Shown: piece after piece, positions 9,180 to 17,043 of the stretch
Layout of the letters: every line of letters starts with the position of its first letter
How positions within the stretch are numbered: the first letter of the stretch is position 1
Source of the DNA: Halopelagius inordinatus
GTDB lineage: Archaea; Halobacteriota; Halobacteria; Halobacteriales; Haloferacaceae
Direction: 5' to 3'
DNA length: 64,000 nt
Assembly: GCF_900113245.1 (NCBI RefSeq)
Contig: NZ_FOOQ01000003.1
Span: 1 to 64,000, forward strand
The notes under the pieces: generated by a model
The model's database searches: none
What the model saw: only the letters and a program-made list of their open reading frames with translations
What the model was told of the DNA's origin: nothing
Translations under genes and position numbers: made by a program

Positions 9180-9523
9180 ATTTCGGATGCGTCGTCGTCT
9201 GTCTCCCGTATGCCGACTCCAAGCGTACGAATCGTCGTCTCAGTTTATTCCGTTTGTAGTCTTTGTTATCTGCCCGCTTATCGGTATACGGCGGCCCCTA
9301 CCAGTTCTTTCATTCAAGAATGTCAATTTATAATTGATATTCAGATAGATAATTTCACGATATAGTTTCGCTCATAAAGGCAACCATTATCACCATTTGC
9401 CGTTCCGAGCCGTCTCGAATGGTCACGAATCAGACCCGACGACGGGATGTTAATACACGAGGAGGGAACGTATCCTGGTGGCTAACAATACCGGATGGGA
9501 ACAAATGATAGTCCGAGAACGCG
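9180..9523. other. A/T-rich divergent intergenic region
   Basis: Lies between the divergent DUF7344 gene (left) and PadR gene (right). The stretch 9320-9400 is markedly A/T-rich, which suits promoters for both. No gene seen. Confidence 0.35.
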
Positions 9524-9802
9524 ATGTTCGAACTAACAGGCTTTCAGCGGGACCTCCTGTACGTGATCGCCGGGTCAGATCAGCCGTCGGGCCAAGAGAT
9601 CAAAGAGCGGATCGGAAAGGACGTGGGAGAGGTAAACCACGGCCGACTCTATCCGAATCTCGACGCACTCGTCGAGGAGGGCCTCGTGGAGAAAGGACAG
9701 CAGGACCGACGTACGAACTACTACAAGATATCGGAGGAGGGCTGGCAAGCGATCGAACGACGCCGCGAGTGGGAAGACCAGTACGTCTCACTCGGAGAGT
9801 AA
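9524..9802 (+). CDS. PadR-family transcriptional regulator
   Basis: A 92-residue winged-helix protein. The pattern LTGFQRDLLYVIAG, SGQEIKERIG, VNHGRLYPNLDALVEEGLV, RTNYYKISEEGW is the PadR layout, with the LYP-x-LxxLxxxGLV recognition region and a wing built on TNYY. It has only the DNA-binding core and no C-terminal dimerisation domain, as is common in haloarchaeal PadR proteins. It stands alone upstream of wecB; a role in surface-polysaccharide control is possible but unproven. Confidence 0.85.
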   Translation: MFELTGFQRDLLYVIAGSDQPSGQEIKERIGKDVGEVNHGRLYPNLDALVEEGLVEKGQQDRRTNYYKISEEGWQAIERRREWEDQYVSLGE

Positions 9803-10160
9803 CTCACCTCTTCATCCATCATACTCGAAAGCACTCGAGAGCCGGTAGTCCCGCCAACGGCGAATCGAGAACCGTTTCGGCGACGGTCGTGCCGGAAAGC
9901 CGGGCGTCCGAGACTGATGCCGTCACACTCCTGCGGTAAGAGTTACGATAACTGATACCATCTCGTCGACGTCCGAGTATCGCGTCGAAGCTAGCCTCTC
10001 CACACGGACCGTGATTCGAGCGGAAACCTCTGTTAGAGCCGTTATATCGCGAATTTCGGCGGATGAGACGGTTCGGAACGACCGATTCGATCTGCTCACC
10101 GCTATACAGGTTCCCCATAACAAAGCAGATACACGACAACCAACAGGTAGAGAACGATTC
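9803..10160. other. Intergenic gap upstream of wecB
   Basis: About 360 bases with no convincing gene. Stops occur often and third-position bias is absent. It probably holds the promoter of the wecB-wecC operon, but I see no clear TATA at the usual distance. Confidence 0.3.
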
Positions 10161-10241
10161 ATGACGAACAACTTGAGCGTGGTCGAACAGCCCGAAGTCG
10201 ACCCTCAGTACACCGGGCACACGCCCGACCGAAACCAATGA
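10161..10241 (+). CDS. Possible 26-residue leader ORF upstream of wecB
   Basis: Reads MTNNLSVVEQ...HTPDRNQ and stops in the TGA of an ATGA overlap with the wecB start at 10238. Such four-base overlaps normally mark translationally coupled genes, and wecC overlaps wecB in the same way (ATGA at 11374). I recognise no domain. It could be a leader peptide that couples translation, or chance. Confidence 0.3.
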   Translation: MTNNLSVVEQPEVDPQYTGHTPDRNQ

Positions 10242-11377
10242 CGGACAGTGTCGGCGACTCCGACGACCGACGAGTGGCCGTCGTATTGGGAACTCGCCCG
10301 GAGATCATCAAGTTCGCTCCGATCCTCAACGAATGTGAGAAGCGAGGGATAGAGTGTCTCCTCATCCACACGGGGCAACACTACTCCGACGGCCTCGACC
10401 AGGTGTTCTTCGACCAGTTGTCTCTGCCCGAACCCGACTACAACCTCGAAGTGGGTTCGCTGGGGCACGGAGAGCAGACGGGACAGATGCTCACGGGCAT
10501 CGAGCGAATTCTCCTCGACGAGACGCCGGACGTCGTCTTAGTGCAGGGTGATACGAACTCGACGCTCGCGGGCGCACTCGCGGCGACGAAACTCCACATC
10601 GACGTGGGGCACGTCGAGGCCGGTCTGCGGAGTTTCGACCGGGAGATGCCCGAGGAGATAAACAGACTCGCTACCGACCACATCTCCGATTACCTCTTTG
10701 CGCCGACCGAAGAGAGCCGACAGTACCTCGAACGCGAGTCGGTCGGCGGCGAAATCGTCGTCACCGGAAACACCGTCGTCGATACGTTGTACCAGTACCG
10801 AGACGTCGTCCGAAGAGAGAGCGACGTGCTCGACGAACACGACCTTCAGCCCGGGGAGTTCTACCTTCTCACGGCACACCGCGCGGAGAACGTAGACAAC
10901 CCGGAATCGTTCGAGAAGCTCCTGACCGGCGTCGCGCGGTTCGCCGAACGCACCGGACGCGACGTCGTCTACCCGGTACACCCGCGAGCGACGTCGGGGT
11001 TAGAGGAGTTCGACATCGAGGTACCCGAATCGATACGCACGATCGAACCGCTCGAATTCTTGGACTTCCTCTGTCTGGAATCCGAGGCCGCGTTGGCGTT
11101 CACCGACTCCGGCGGCGTTCAAGAGGAGACCTGTATCCTCGGTACGCCCTGCGTGACGCTTCGGTACAGTACGGAGCGTCCCGAGACGGTTCACGTCGGC
11201 GCGAACTGCCTCGCCGGGTTGGAACCCGACGACATCTGCGACGCCGCCGAGACGATGGTCGGCAAGAGCGGAGACTGGCCGGTCCCGTTCGGAGACGGAA
11301 ACGCGTCCGAGCGGATACTCGACACCGTCGCCGCCGAAGAAGAGACAGACGTCGAAGCACTGGAGGCACCCACATGA
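10238..11377 (+). CDS. wecB: UDP-N-acetylglucosamine 2-epimerase (non-hydrolysing)
   Basis: 379 residues, the usual WecB/MnaA length. The N-terminus carries VVLGTRPEIIKFAPIL (about residues 14-29), followed by LLIHTGQHYSD, VLVQGDTNSTLAGALAA and HVEAGLRSFDREMPEE. The C-terminal half has TAHRAENVD, PVHPRA, and FTDSGGVQEETCILGTPCVTLR, all hallmark blocks of the GT-B-like epimerase fold. It interconverts UDP-GlcNAc and UDP-ManNAc in the cytoplasm. It overlaps wecC by four bases (ATGA), so the two are translationally coupled and the product passes directly to the next step. Confidence 0.95.
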   Translation: MTDSVGDSDDRRVAVVLGTRPEIIKFAPILNECEKRGIECLLIHTGQHYSDGLDQVFFDQLSLPEPDYNLEVGSLGHGEQTGQMLTGIERILLDETPDVVLVQGDTNSTLAGALAATKLHIDVGHVEAGLRSFDREMPEEINRLATDHISDYLFAPTEESRQYLERESVGGEIVVTGNTVVDTLYQYRDVVRRESDVLDEHDLQPGEFYLLTAHRAENVDNPESFEKLLTGVARFAERTGRDVVYPVHPRATSGLEEFDIEVPESIRTIEPLEFLDFLCLESEAALAFTDSGGVQEETCILGTPCVTLRYSTERPETVHVGANCLAGLEPDDICDAAETMVGKSGDWPVPFGDGNASERILDTVAAEEETDVEALEAPT

Positions 11378-12660
11378 AACTCTGTGTACACGGAATCGGA
11401 TATATCGGACTCGCGACCGGGGCACTGTTCGCAAACAACGGCCACGACGTCGTCGGATACGACCCCGACGAGGAGTTAGTCGCCGAACTGCGCGAGGGCG
11501 AACCCCGCACCACCGAGGATGACCTCCGCGAATACGTGTTGGAGGCGATGGAAAAGGGGTTCGAACCGAGCACCGAACCGGTCGAAGCCGACTGTCACCT
11601 CATCTGCGTTCCGACTCCCTACGACGAGGACGCCGGGCGCGCGGACATGGCGTACGTCGAGACGGCGGGTCGAGCCGTCGCAGACCTCCTGAAACCGGGT
11701 GACACCGTCATCCTCGAATCGACGGTCCCGCCGGGGACGACGGCGGACGTGTTGACCCCCGTACTGGCGGAGTCGGGACTCACCCCCGGCGAGGATTTCT
11801 CCGTCGCGCACTGTCCGGAGACGGTTCTCCCCGGGAACATCACCCACGAACTCGTCCACAACGACCGCATCATCGGCGGAATCGACGCGGAGTCGGCAGA
11901 CCGGGCTATCGCCCTGTACGAACCGGTGACCGAAGGGACGATTCACCGCGCGCCGAACGCGACGACGGCGGAGTTCGTGAAACTGTCGCAGAACGCCTAC
12001 CGGGACGTGAACATCGCGTTCGCGAACGAACTGGCGCGGGTCGCCGCGGACTACGGAATCGGCTCGCGCGACGCAATCGACTTGGCTAACAACCACCCGC
12101 GCGTCGATATCTTGAACCCCGGACCGGGCGTGGGCGGTCACTGTCTCCCTATCGATCCGTGGTTCCTCGGGCAGTCGTCCGACTCGCTCGACCTCGTAGA
12201 GAGCGCTCGGCGCGTCAACGACGGGATGTCGGAGTACGTCGTCGAGTTGCTCGAATCGGAACTCGGAACGCTCGACGGCGCTCGAATCGCGGTGCTCGGC
12301 GTCGCGTACAAGGGCAACGTCGACGACACCCGACGCAGTCCCGGCCTCAGACTCGCGGAGACGCTGTCGTCACTTCGACCGGGGGACCAGCGAGCGTCGG
12401 CCGTTACGGACGGAGGTACGGAGGTGGACGTCCGCCTGCACGACCCGCACGTCGAGGACGACGGGATACCGCTCCGTTCGTTAGACGACTCACTCCGCGA
12501 CGCGGACGCTATCGTTATCAGCGCCGACCACGACGCGTTCGCCGACATCGATCCCGAACGCGCGGCGTCGCTCGTCTCGAACCGCGTCGTGGTGGACGCG
12601 ACGGCTACGCTCGACGCCGACGGATGGCGTCGAGCGGGATTCGAATACGTATCGCTGTAA
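11374..12660 (+). CDS. wecC: UDP-N-acetyl-D-mannosamine dehydrogenase
   Basis: 428 residues of the UDP-sugar 6-dehydrogenase family. The N-terminal NAD-binding motif is GIGYIGLATGALFANNGHDV; the central domain has KLSQNAYRDVNIAFANELAR; the catalytic Cys lies in GPGVGGHCLPIDPWFL near residue 255; the C-terminal domain has GVAYKGNVDDTRRSPGL. The enzyme oxidises UDP-ManNAc to UDP-ManNAcA with two NAD. Placement directly after wecB, with a four-base overlap, supports ManNAc rather than glucose as substrate. Product use is presumably an N-glycan or exopolysaccharide; no glycosyltransferase lies next to it. Confidence 0.93.
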   Translation: MKLCVHGIGYIGLATGALFANNGHDVVGYDPDEELVAELREGEPRTTEDDLREYVLEAMEKGFEPSTEPVEADCHLICVPTPYDEDAGRADMAYVETAGRAVADLLKPGDTVILESTVPPGTTADVLTPVLAESGLTPGEDFSVAHCPETVLPGNITHELVHNDRIIGGIDAESADRAIALYEPVTEGTIHRAPNATTAEFVKLSQNAYRDVNIAFANELARVAADYGIGSRDAIDLANNHPRVDILNPGPGVGGHCLPIDPWFLGQSSDSLDLVESARRVNDGMSEYVVELLESELGTLDGARIAVLGVAYKGNVDDTRRSPGLRLAETLSSLRPGDQRASAVTDGGTEVDVRLHDPHVEDDGIPLRSLDDSLRDADAIVISADHDAFADIDPERAASLVSNRVVVDATATLDADGWRRAGFEYVSL

Positions 12661-12830
12661 TCCGCTGTCGTCTGCCGGTTTGTCGCCTATTAAACACCGG
12701 CAAAAGCGGTTTAACAGCCGAATAAAATAAGCAGTAATTCAGCTGTCCTATACTGTTTTGTCGTGCCGCAGAGACATTCGCAAAAGACATCTATTCGGTA
12801 CTTTCAGGCCTTCTAACGGCTCTTTTACCA

Positions 12831-12845
12831 CAAGACTTATTTTGT
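12831..12845 (+). promoter_or_regulatory. TATA box for the gene at 12866
   Basis: The A/T-rich stretch GACTTATTTTGTTA is centred about 26 bases before the ATG at 12866, the usual distance for a leaderless haloarchaeal transcript. Confidence 0.45.
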
Positions 12846-12865
12846 TAATGGGTCACTTGTGTAGT

Positions 12866-13270
12866 ATGGGATGCGAACAGGACGAGGGTAACCACGAGGG
12901 TGAAATGGCAAACAAACAATCTGGGGCCGGATACACGCTGTTCGACGCGGAATCCGAGATGGGGACGCCGACCATGGGGACGTACGTCGGCAACGACAGT
13001 GGGTCAGAAGAGTTCACCGCGTCCGACGACGGTTCGCGCACGCTCACCATCCAACCGATCGGTAACGGCGTCGCGACGTTCGAGGTGACGACGAGCGACA
13101 GTATCGAAGCGCTCTCGCCGAAACACGACGTGACGGTGTCCGCCGGTCGGAGCGCCGAAGACGCGATCGTCGAATCCGTTCGACACTACGACGTCCGGGG
13201 GGACGTGACGCATCTTCGCGTGAACGGTCCGGCGGAGGCGTACCTCGACGGTCAGCGACTCGACCACTGA
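12866..13270 (+). CDS. Haloarchaeal protein of unknown function
   Basis: 134 residues, acidic and soluble, with no domain I can name. Two parts are visible: an N-terminal stretch rich in Gly, Ser and Thr, and from about residue 55 an alternating beta pattern (TLTIQPIGNGVATFEV, SIEALSPKHDVTVSAG, AIVESVRHYDVRGDVTHLRV) ending in a small C-terminal beta unit. The ATG at 12866 fits the TATA spacing; an ATG at 12905 has a GAGGGTGA site just upstream and is a real alternative. It stands alone between wecC and the convergent aglF-like gene. Confidence 0.6.
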   Translation: MGCEQDEGNHEGEMANKQSGAGYTLFDAESEMGTPTMGTYVGNDSGSEEFTASDDGSRTLTIQPIGNGVATFEVTTSDSIEALSPKHDVTVSAGRSAEDAIVESVRHYDVRGDVTHLRVNGPAEAYLDGQRLDH

Positions 13271-13365
13271 ACGCAGGGAGGCGATTCGTCGACGACGCCG
13301 CGTCGTGGACGCGCAGATAAAACAACAGAGCTCACCTCCGGCGACCGGAGATAGGGGACGGTCGG

Positions 13366-14166
13366 TTACTCGTCCTCGCCGTCGCCGGAGACTGACACTT
13401 CTTTCGAGTCGGAGTACGACGCCGAGTCCGACCGCCCGACTCGCCTGTCGGTATCGACTTCGCGCAGGCGTCGTTCCGCTTCGTCTCGGTCCTCCGGATA
13501 GCCGATGTCGATGCGCCACCCCTCCAGTGTGACCGTCGAGATGGACCGTCCGGAACGAATCAACAGGTCGATGGCGTCCGGGAGTTCGTACTCGCCCCTG
13601 TCGGAGGGTTGAACGAGGTGACAGGCGTCGAAGATGGCCGGAGAAAACGTGTAGAACCCGGTCATCGCGAGGTTGGAGACGGGTTCGTCGGGTTTCTCGA
13701 CGACTTCGACTATCTCGCCGTCGTCGTTGGTCACGCAGACACCGAACCGAGACGCCTCCTCCCACGGGACTTCCTCGACGAGGAACGCCGCGTCCGACGA
13801 GTCGTCTCGCTGTTCCGCGAGGACGTCCTCTAAGTTCGCTCGGAAGATGTTGTCACCGAGCATGAGCATGAAGTCGTCGTCGATATACTGTTCTGCGGTG
13901 AGAACGGCGTGGGCGAGTCCTGCCGGTTCTCGCTGGTGCGCGTACGTGATGGGGACGCCGCGGTACTCGTCGCCCAACCGCGAGATTATCTGTTCTTTCT
14001 TGTGTCCGACGACGACGACGAACTCCTCTGCGTCGAGACTGACGAGGTCGTCGAGGCAGTGCTCGATTATCGGCTGGTCGCCGACTTCGACGAGTGCCTT
14101 CGGCTTGTCGTCGGTCAACGGACGGAGCCGGGTCCCTTTGCCGGCGGCGAGAACGACTGCTTTCAT
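13366..14166 (-). CDS. aglF: UTP--glucose-1-phosphate uridylyltransferase-type protein (AglF-like)
   Basis: 266 residues of the single-domain sugar nucleotidyltransferase family. It starts MKAVVLAAGKGTRLRPLTDD, with DKPKALVEV, DDFMLMLGDNIF, VVEKPDEPVSNLAMTGFYTF and GEYELPDAIDLLI, then GWRIDIGYPEDRDEAERRL. This run closely resembles Haloferax AglF, which supplies UDP-glucose for N-glycosylation. The last 30 residues are a Ser/Asp-rich tail not needed for the fold. RmlA-type thymidylyltransferases are related, so the nucleotide is not proven. It lies 272 bases from glmM on the same strand. Confidence 0.78.
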   Translation of the reverse strand: MKAVVLAAGKGTRLRPLTDDKPKALVEVGDQPIIEHCLDDLVSLDAEEFVVVVGHKKEQIISRLGDEYRGVPITYAHQREPAGLAHAVLTAEQYIDDDFMLMLGDNIFRANLEDVLAEQRDDSSDAAFLVEEVPWEEASRFGVCVTNDDGEIVEVVEKPDEPVSNLAMTGFYTFSPAIFDACHLVQPSDRGEYELPDAIDLLIRSGRSISTVTLEGWRIDIGYPEDRDEAERRLREVDTDRRVGRSDSASYSDSKEVSVSGDGEDE

Positions 14167-14438
14167 CGCTCGACGGTACGACTATTCGGTCTATTGTTAT
14201 ACGGCGGATAGCGGCGCGAGATGCGCCACATCCACCGACGTGCGGTGTCGAACCCTTCCAACGGGCCGAGGCAGATAAGCTCACGTTCGGGCCCCCCGTC
14301 GCGACTGCGAGGTGGGGAAAACCGAATGCGACGAGTCGGCCTGAACAATTTCACTAACGGCCCAAAGCGTTATAAATAGTATTATGCCAATGCGTGAATG
14401 ATAAACGACCTGAAAGGGTTAGGGATTCCTTCGTACAG
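14167..14438. other. Intergenic gap with a strong TATA-like element
   Basis: GTTATAAATAG at about 14368-14378 is a near-ideal TATA box that reads well on both strands. On the minus strand it would drive the aglF-like gene with a leader of about 170 bases. On the plus strand it points into the 3' end of glmM, where it could start an antisense transcript. No gene is seen in the gap itself. Confidence 0.35.
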
Positions 14439-15764
14439 TTAAGCCACGATTCCGTCGGACTCGACGACGGCGCGAGCGTCCGACAGAAGGTCCGTCGCGA
14501 CCGATTCGTCTCTCGCCTCCGCCGTCACCCGGACGAGCGGTTCCGTCCCGCTCGCTCGAACGAGGAACCAGCCGTCTTCAGTTTCGACGCGGACGCCGTC
14601 TGTGGTGTCCACTCGGTCGTACTCCGCCAACAGCGCATCGCGAATCCGAGCCATCGACTCCGACTTCTTTTCGACGGGGACGTTCGCGCGACAGGTTTCG
14701 TAGCGAACGTCGTCGAGACTCGCGACGAGTTCCGAGAGCGGTCCCTCCCGTCGAACCAAGTCCGCGAGGCGGAGGGCCGCGTGGTGGCCGTCGGGCGCGA
14801 GCGTCTCCTCCGGCCAGATCCACGCTCCGCTCGGTTCGCCGCCGAAGACGAACCCCGACTGCGAGACGGCTTCCGCGACGTGTACGTCCCCGACGGGAGT
14901 GTAGACCACCTCTCCGCCCTCCGCTTCGACGACGTCGCTCACGAGGAGACTCGTGTCCACCGGGACGGCGACTTTCTCGCCCGAGGAGACGACGTCGCGC
15001 GCAAAGAGCGCCAACAGTACGTCGCCGGGGACGTACGACCCCGTATCTGAGACGGCGACCATCCGGTCTGCGTCGCCGTCGTGGGCGATACCGAAGTCCG
15101 CACCCGCGGCGGGGACGGTGGCCCGAAGGACCGAGAGCGTTTCTGCGTTCGGTTCGCTCTTGCGGGCGGGAAATCGCCCGTCCGGTTGGCCGTCGAGCGT
15201 GTTCACGTCGGCGTCGAGTTCGTAGAGCGCATCGACGGTGACGCGGCCCGTCCCGTTCCCCAGATCGACGACCACGTCGAGGTCCTCCATCGTCTCGAAC
15301 TGAGCCGACAGGGTGTCGACGTGGCGGCGGGCCGCGTCCGCATCCTCGGTCTCTCGGCCGAGTTCGTCCCACCGAGAGCGGTCGGCGTCGCCCGCTTCGA
15401 TGCGGCGAGTGATGGCGTCCGTCTGGTCGCCGTCGAACGCCTGCCCGGAGGGATTCCAGAGTTTGATGCCGTTGTCGGGGGCGGGGTTGTGCGAGGCGGT
15501 GACGATGACGCCCGCGTCAGCGTCCAACCACTCGACGCACCGAGCGACCGTCGGCGTCGACGCGAGGCCCACGCGGACGACGTCGGTTCCGCACTCGCGG
15601 AGACCTACGCTGAGTGCGTCGGACAGCATTCGACCGGAGTCTCGTACGTCCCTCCCGAGAACGACGCGGTCCGCGTCGGTCGCGACGGCTTGGCCGATTC
15701 GAAGCGCCAAGTCGGCCGTGACCGTCTCACCGACCGCTCCGCGGATACCGCTGGTTCCGAACAT
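14439..15764 (-). CDS. glmM: Phosphoglucosamine mutase
   Basis: 441 residues, the usual length for archaeal phosphohexomutases of this group. It begins MFGTSGIRGAVGE; the active-site phosphoserine is in VTASHNPAPDNGIKLW (Ser 91); the metal loop is IAHDGDADRM; the sugar-binding loop is FGGEPSGAWIW; and the phosphate-binding loop VRASGTEPLVRVTAEA is near the C-terminus. It converts GlcN-6-P to GlcN-1-P between GlmS and GlmU. Phosphomannomutase activity is possible in this family, but the neighbourhood of GlmS, GlmU, WecB and WecC favours glucosamine. Confidence 0.88.
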   Translation of the reverse strand: MFGTSGIRGAVGETVTADLALRIGQAVATDADRVVLGRDVRDSGRMLSDALSVGLRECGTDVVRVGLASTPTVARCVEWLDADAGVIVTASHNPAPDNGIKLWNPSGQAFDGDQTDAITRRIEAGDADRSRWDELGRETEDADAARRHVDTLSAQFETMEDLDVVVDLGNGTGRVTVDALYELDADVNTLDGQPDGRFPARKSEPNAETLSVLRATVPAAGADFGIAHDGDADRMVAVSDTGSYVPGDVLLALFARDVVSSGEKVAVPVDTSLLVSDVVEAEGGEVVYTPVGDVHVAEAVSQSGFVFGGEPSGAWIWPEETLAPDGHHAALRLADLVRREGPLSELVASLDDVRYETCRANVPVEKKSESMARIRDALLAEYDRVDTTDGVRVETEDGWFLVRASGTEPLVRVTAEARDESVATDLLSDARAVVESDGIVA

Positions 15765-15846
15765 AAAGAGAATCTGACGTGGCGAGAGTATTGGTATACG
15801 TCACCTAAGCCGGCCGCCGTCTCCGCACGGTCCGGACGCGGGGAGA

Positions 15847-16179
15847 TCAGTTGCGCTGCTGCTTGCGACGAACAGCGTCGCGTTCGGGGACGATTTCCAG
15901 CCTCCCGTCGGAGTTGACCGTGACGTCGTATCCCGCGTACTCGAACGATACCGACCCTTCTACCTCGGCCGACGGAGAGAACAGTCGATCGAGGGCGTCC
16001 GGATTGACGGTTTCCGCGAGCGGCGGCAAGTCAGTCGGCCCGACACCCTTCAAAGCGGAGATGCTGAGAACGACGTTGGTACTGGCGAGTTCGGAATCCT
16101 CGCACGCAACGTGGTACGACTCCGCCCCTTCGTCGTAATCGATACGGCTCCGTCCCCATCCCTCGGACTGTGCGGTCAT
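15847..16179 (-). CDS. HalOD1 output-domain protein
   Basis: 110 residues matching the HalOD1 layout: VVLSISALKGVGPTDLPPLAETVNPDALDRLFSP followed by VSFEYAGYDVTVNSDGRLEIV. HalOD1 is a haloarchaeal domain predicted to serve as an output or interaction module in signalling; here it stands alone with a short N-terminal extension. Monocistronic, facing away from the metal-hydrolase-like gene to its right. Partner unknown. Confidence 0.8.
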   Translation of the reverse strand: MTAQSEGWGRSRIDYDEGAESYHVACEDSELASTNVVLSISALKGVGPTDLPPLAETVNPDALDRLFSPSAEVEGSVSFEYAGYDVTVNSDGRLEIVPERDAVRRKQQRN

Positions 16180-16413
16180 GGACTGCGCTAGGGGAGGAGA
16201 ACAGACAATTATATATAAATATTCCTGTTCTCTGCACGGTTCGCAAGACTGCGCGAGGTAGGTAGCTCGTATCAGGAATTAACACGGAATCGAGTAATTG
16301 GCGTGCTACGATGGGGGTCGAGCGAAACCGGTCGAGTCGCCAACGGTGAGCGATCCGACAGGAGTGTCACGTATACCGACAAGTAGATGAGGACCGCGGG
16401 CAGAGCCTGAGCC

Positions 16414-16971
16414 ATGTGGCCGTGGGGACATCTCGCCTTTGGATACGTCGTCTACTCACTCGTCTCGCGCGTCGCGCGCCGCCGCGCGCCTGCGTGGCCC
16501 GCAGTCGCGTTCTTGGCTCTCGGCACGCAGATGCCGGACTTGGTGGACAAACCGTTGGCGTGGACGCTGAGCATCCTCCCGAACGGCCGGTCGTTCGCTC
16601 ACTCTCTCATATTCGGCACGCTAATCGCCGTCTCGATAGTGGTACTTCTCCGCCGTCTCGACGTCCGGGGTGGATTACCGTTCGCCGTCGGATACTACTC
16701 ACACCTCGTCGGTGACGTCGTCATCCCGGTATCGAACGGGGATTTCGCGGATCTGGCGTTCCTCCTCTGGCCGGTGCTCCCCGTCCCGCAGGACCACCAC
16801 TCCTCGGTCAGTATTCTGAGATACATCCTCACTGCCGACCTGACCTCGAGATACCTTCTCGAGATGGGTTTGGCGGGGCTGGTGGGACTGTGGTGGCTCG
16901 TCGACGGCGCCCCCGGCGCGGCCGAACTGTGGCGCGCGGTGAGACGACGCGTCCGACGCCATCCGAACTGA
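16414..16971 (+). CDS. YdjM-like (metal-dependent hydrolase) membrane protein
   Basis: 185 residues with four or five membrane segments. The conserved polar residues of the YdjM/DUF457 group are present: WGHLAFGY near the N-terminus, then LGTQMPDLVDKPLAW, GRSFAHSLIFG, YYSHLVGDVV and PVPQDHHSS. The Asp and His residues would line a metal site at the membrane. Proteins of this kind are annotated as membrane-bound metal-dependent hydrolases, but their true substrate is not known. It precedes the sulfatase-fold gene by 72 bases on the same strand and may be co-transcribed with it. Confidence 0.78.
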   Translation: MWPWGHLAFGYVVYSLVSRVARRRAPAWPAVAFLALGTQMPDLVDKPLAWTLSILPNGRSFAHSLIFGTLIAVSIVVLLRRLDVRGGLPFAVGYYSHLVGDVVIPVSNGDFADLAFLLWPVLPVPQDHHSSVSILRYILTADLTSRYLLEMGLAGLVGLWWLVDGAPGAAELWRAVRRRVRRHPN

Positions 16972-17043
16972 ACACCGGGGCGATTCGGTCAGTCGTCTCA
17001 TTACGAGATTCATAATCATTGGTGTGGACTGTGAGGGGGAGGT

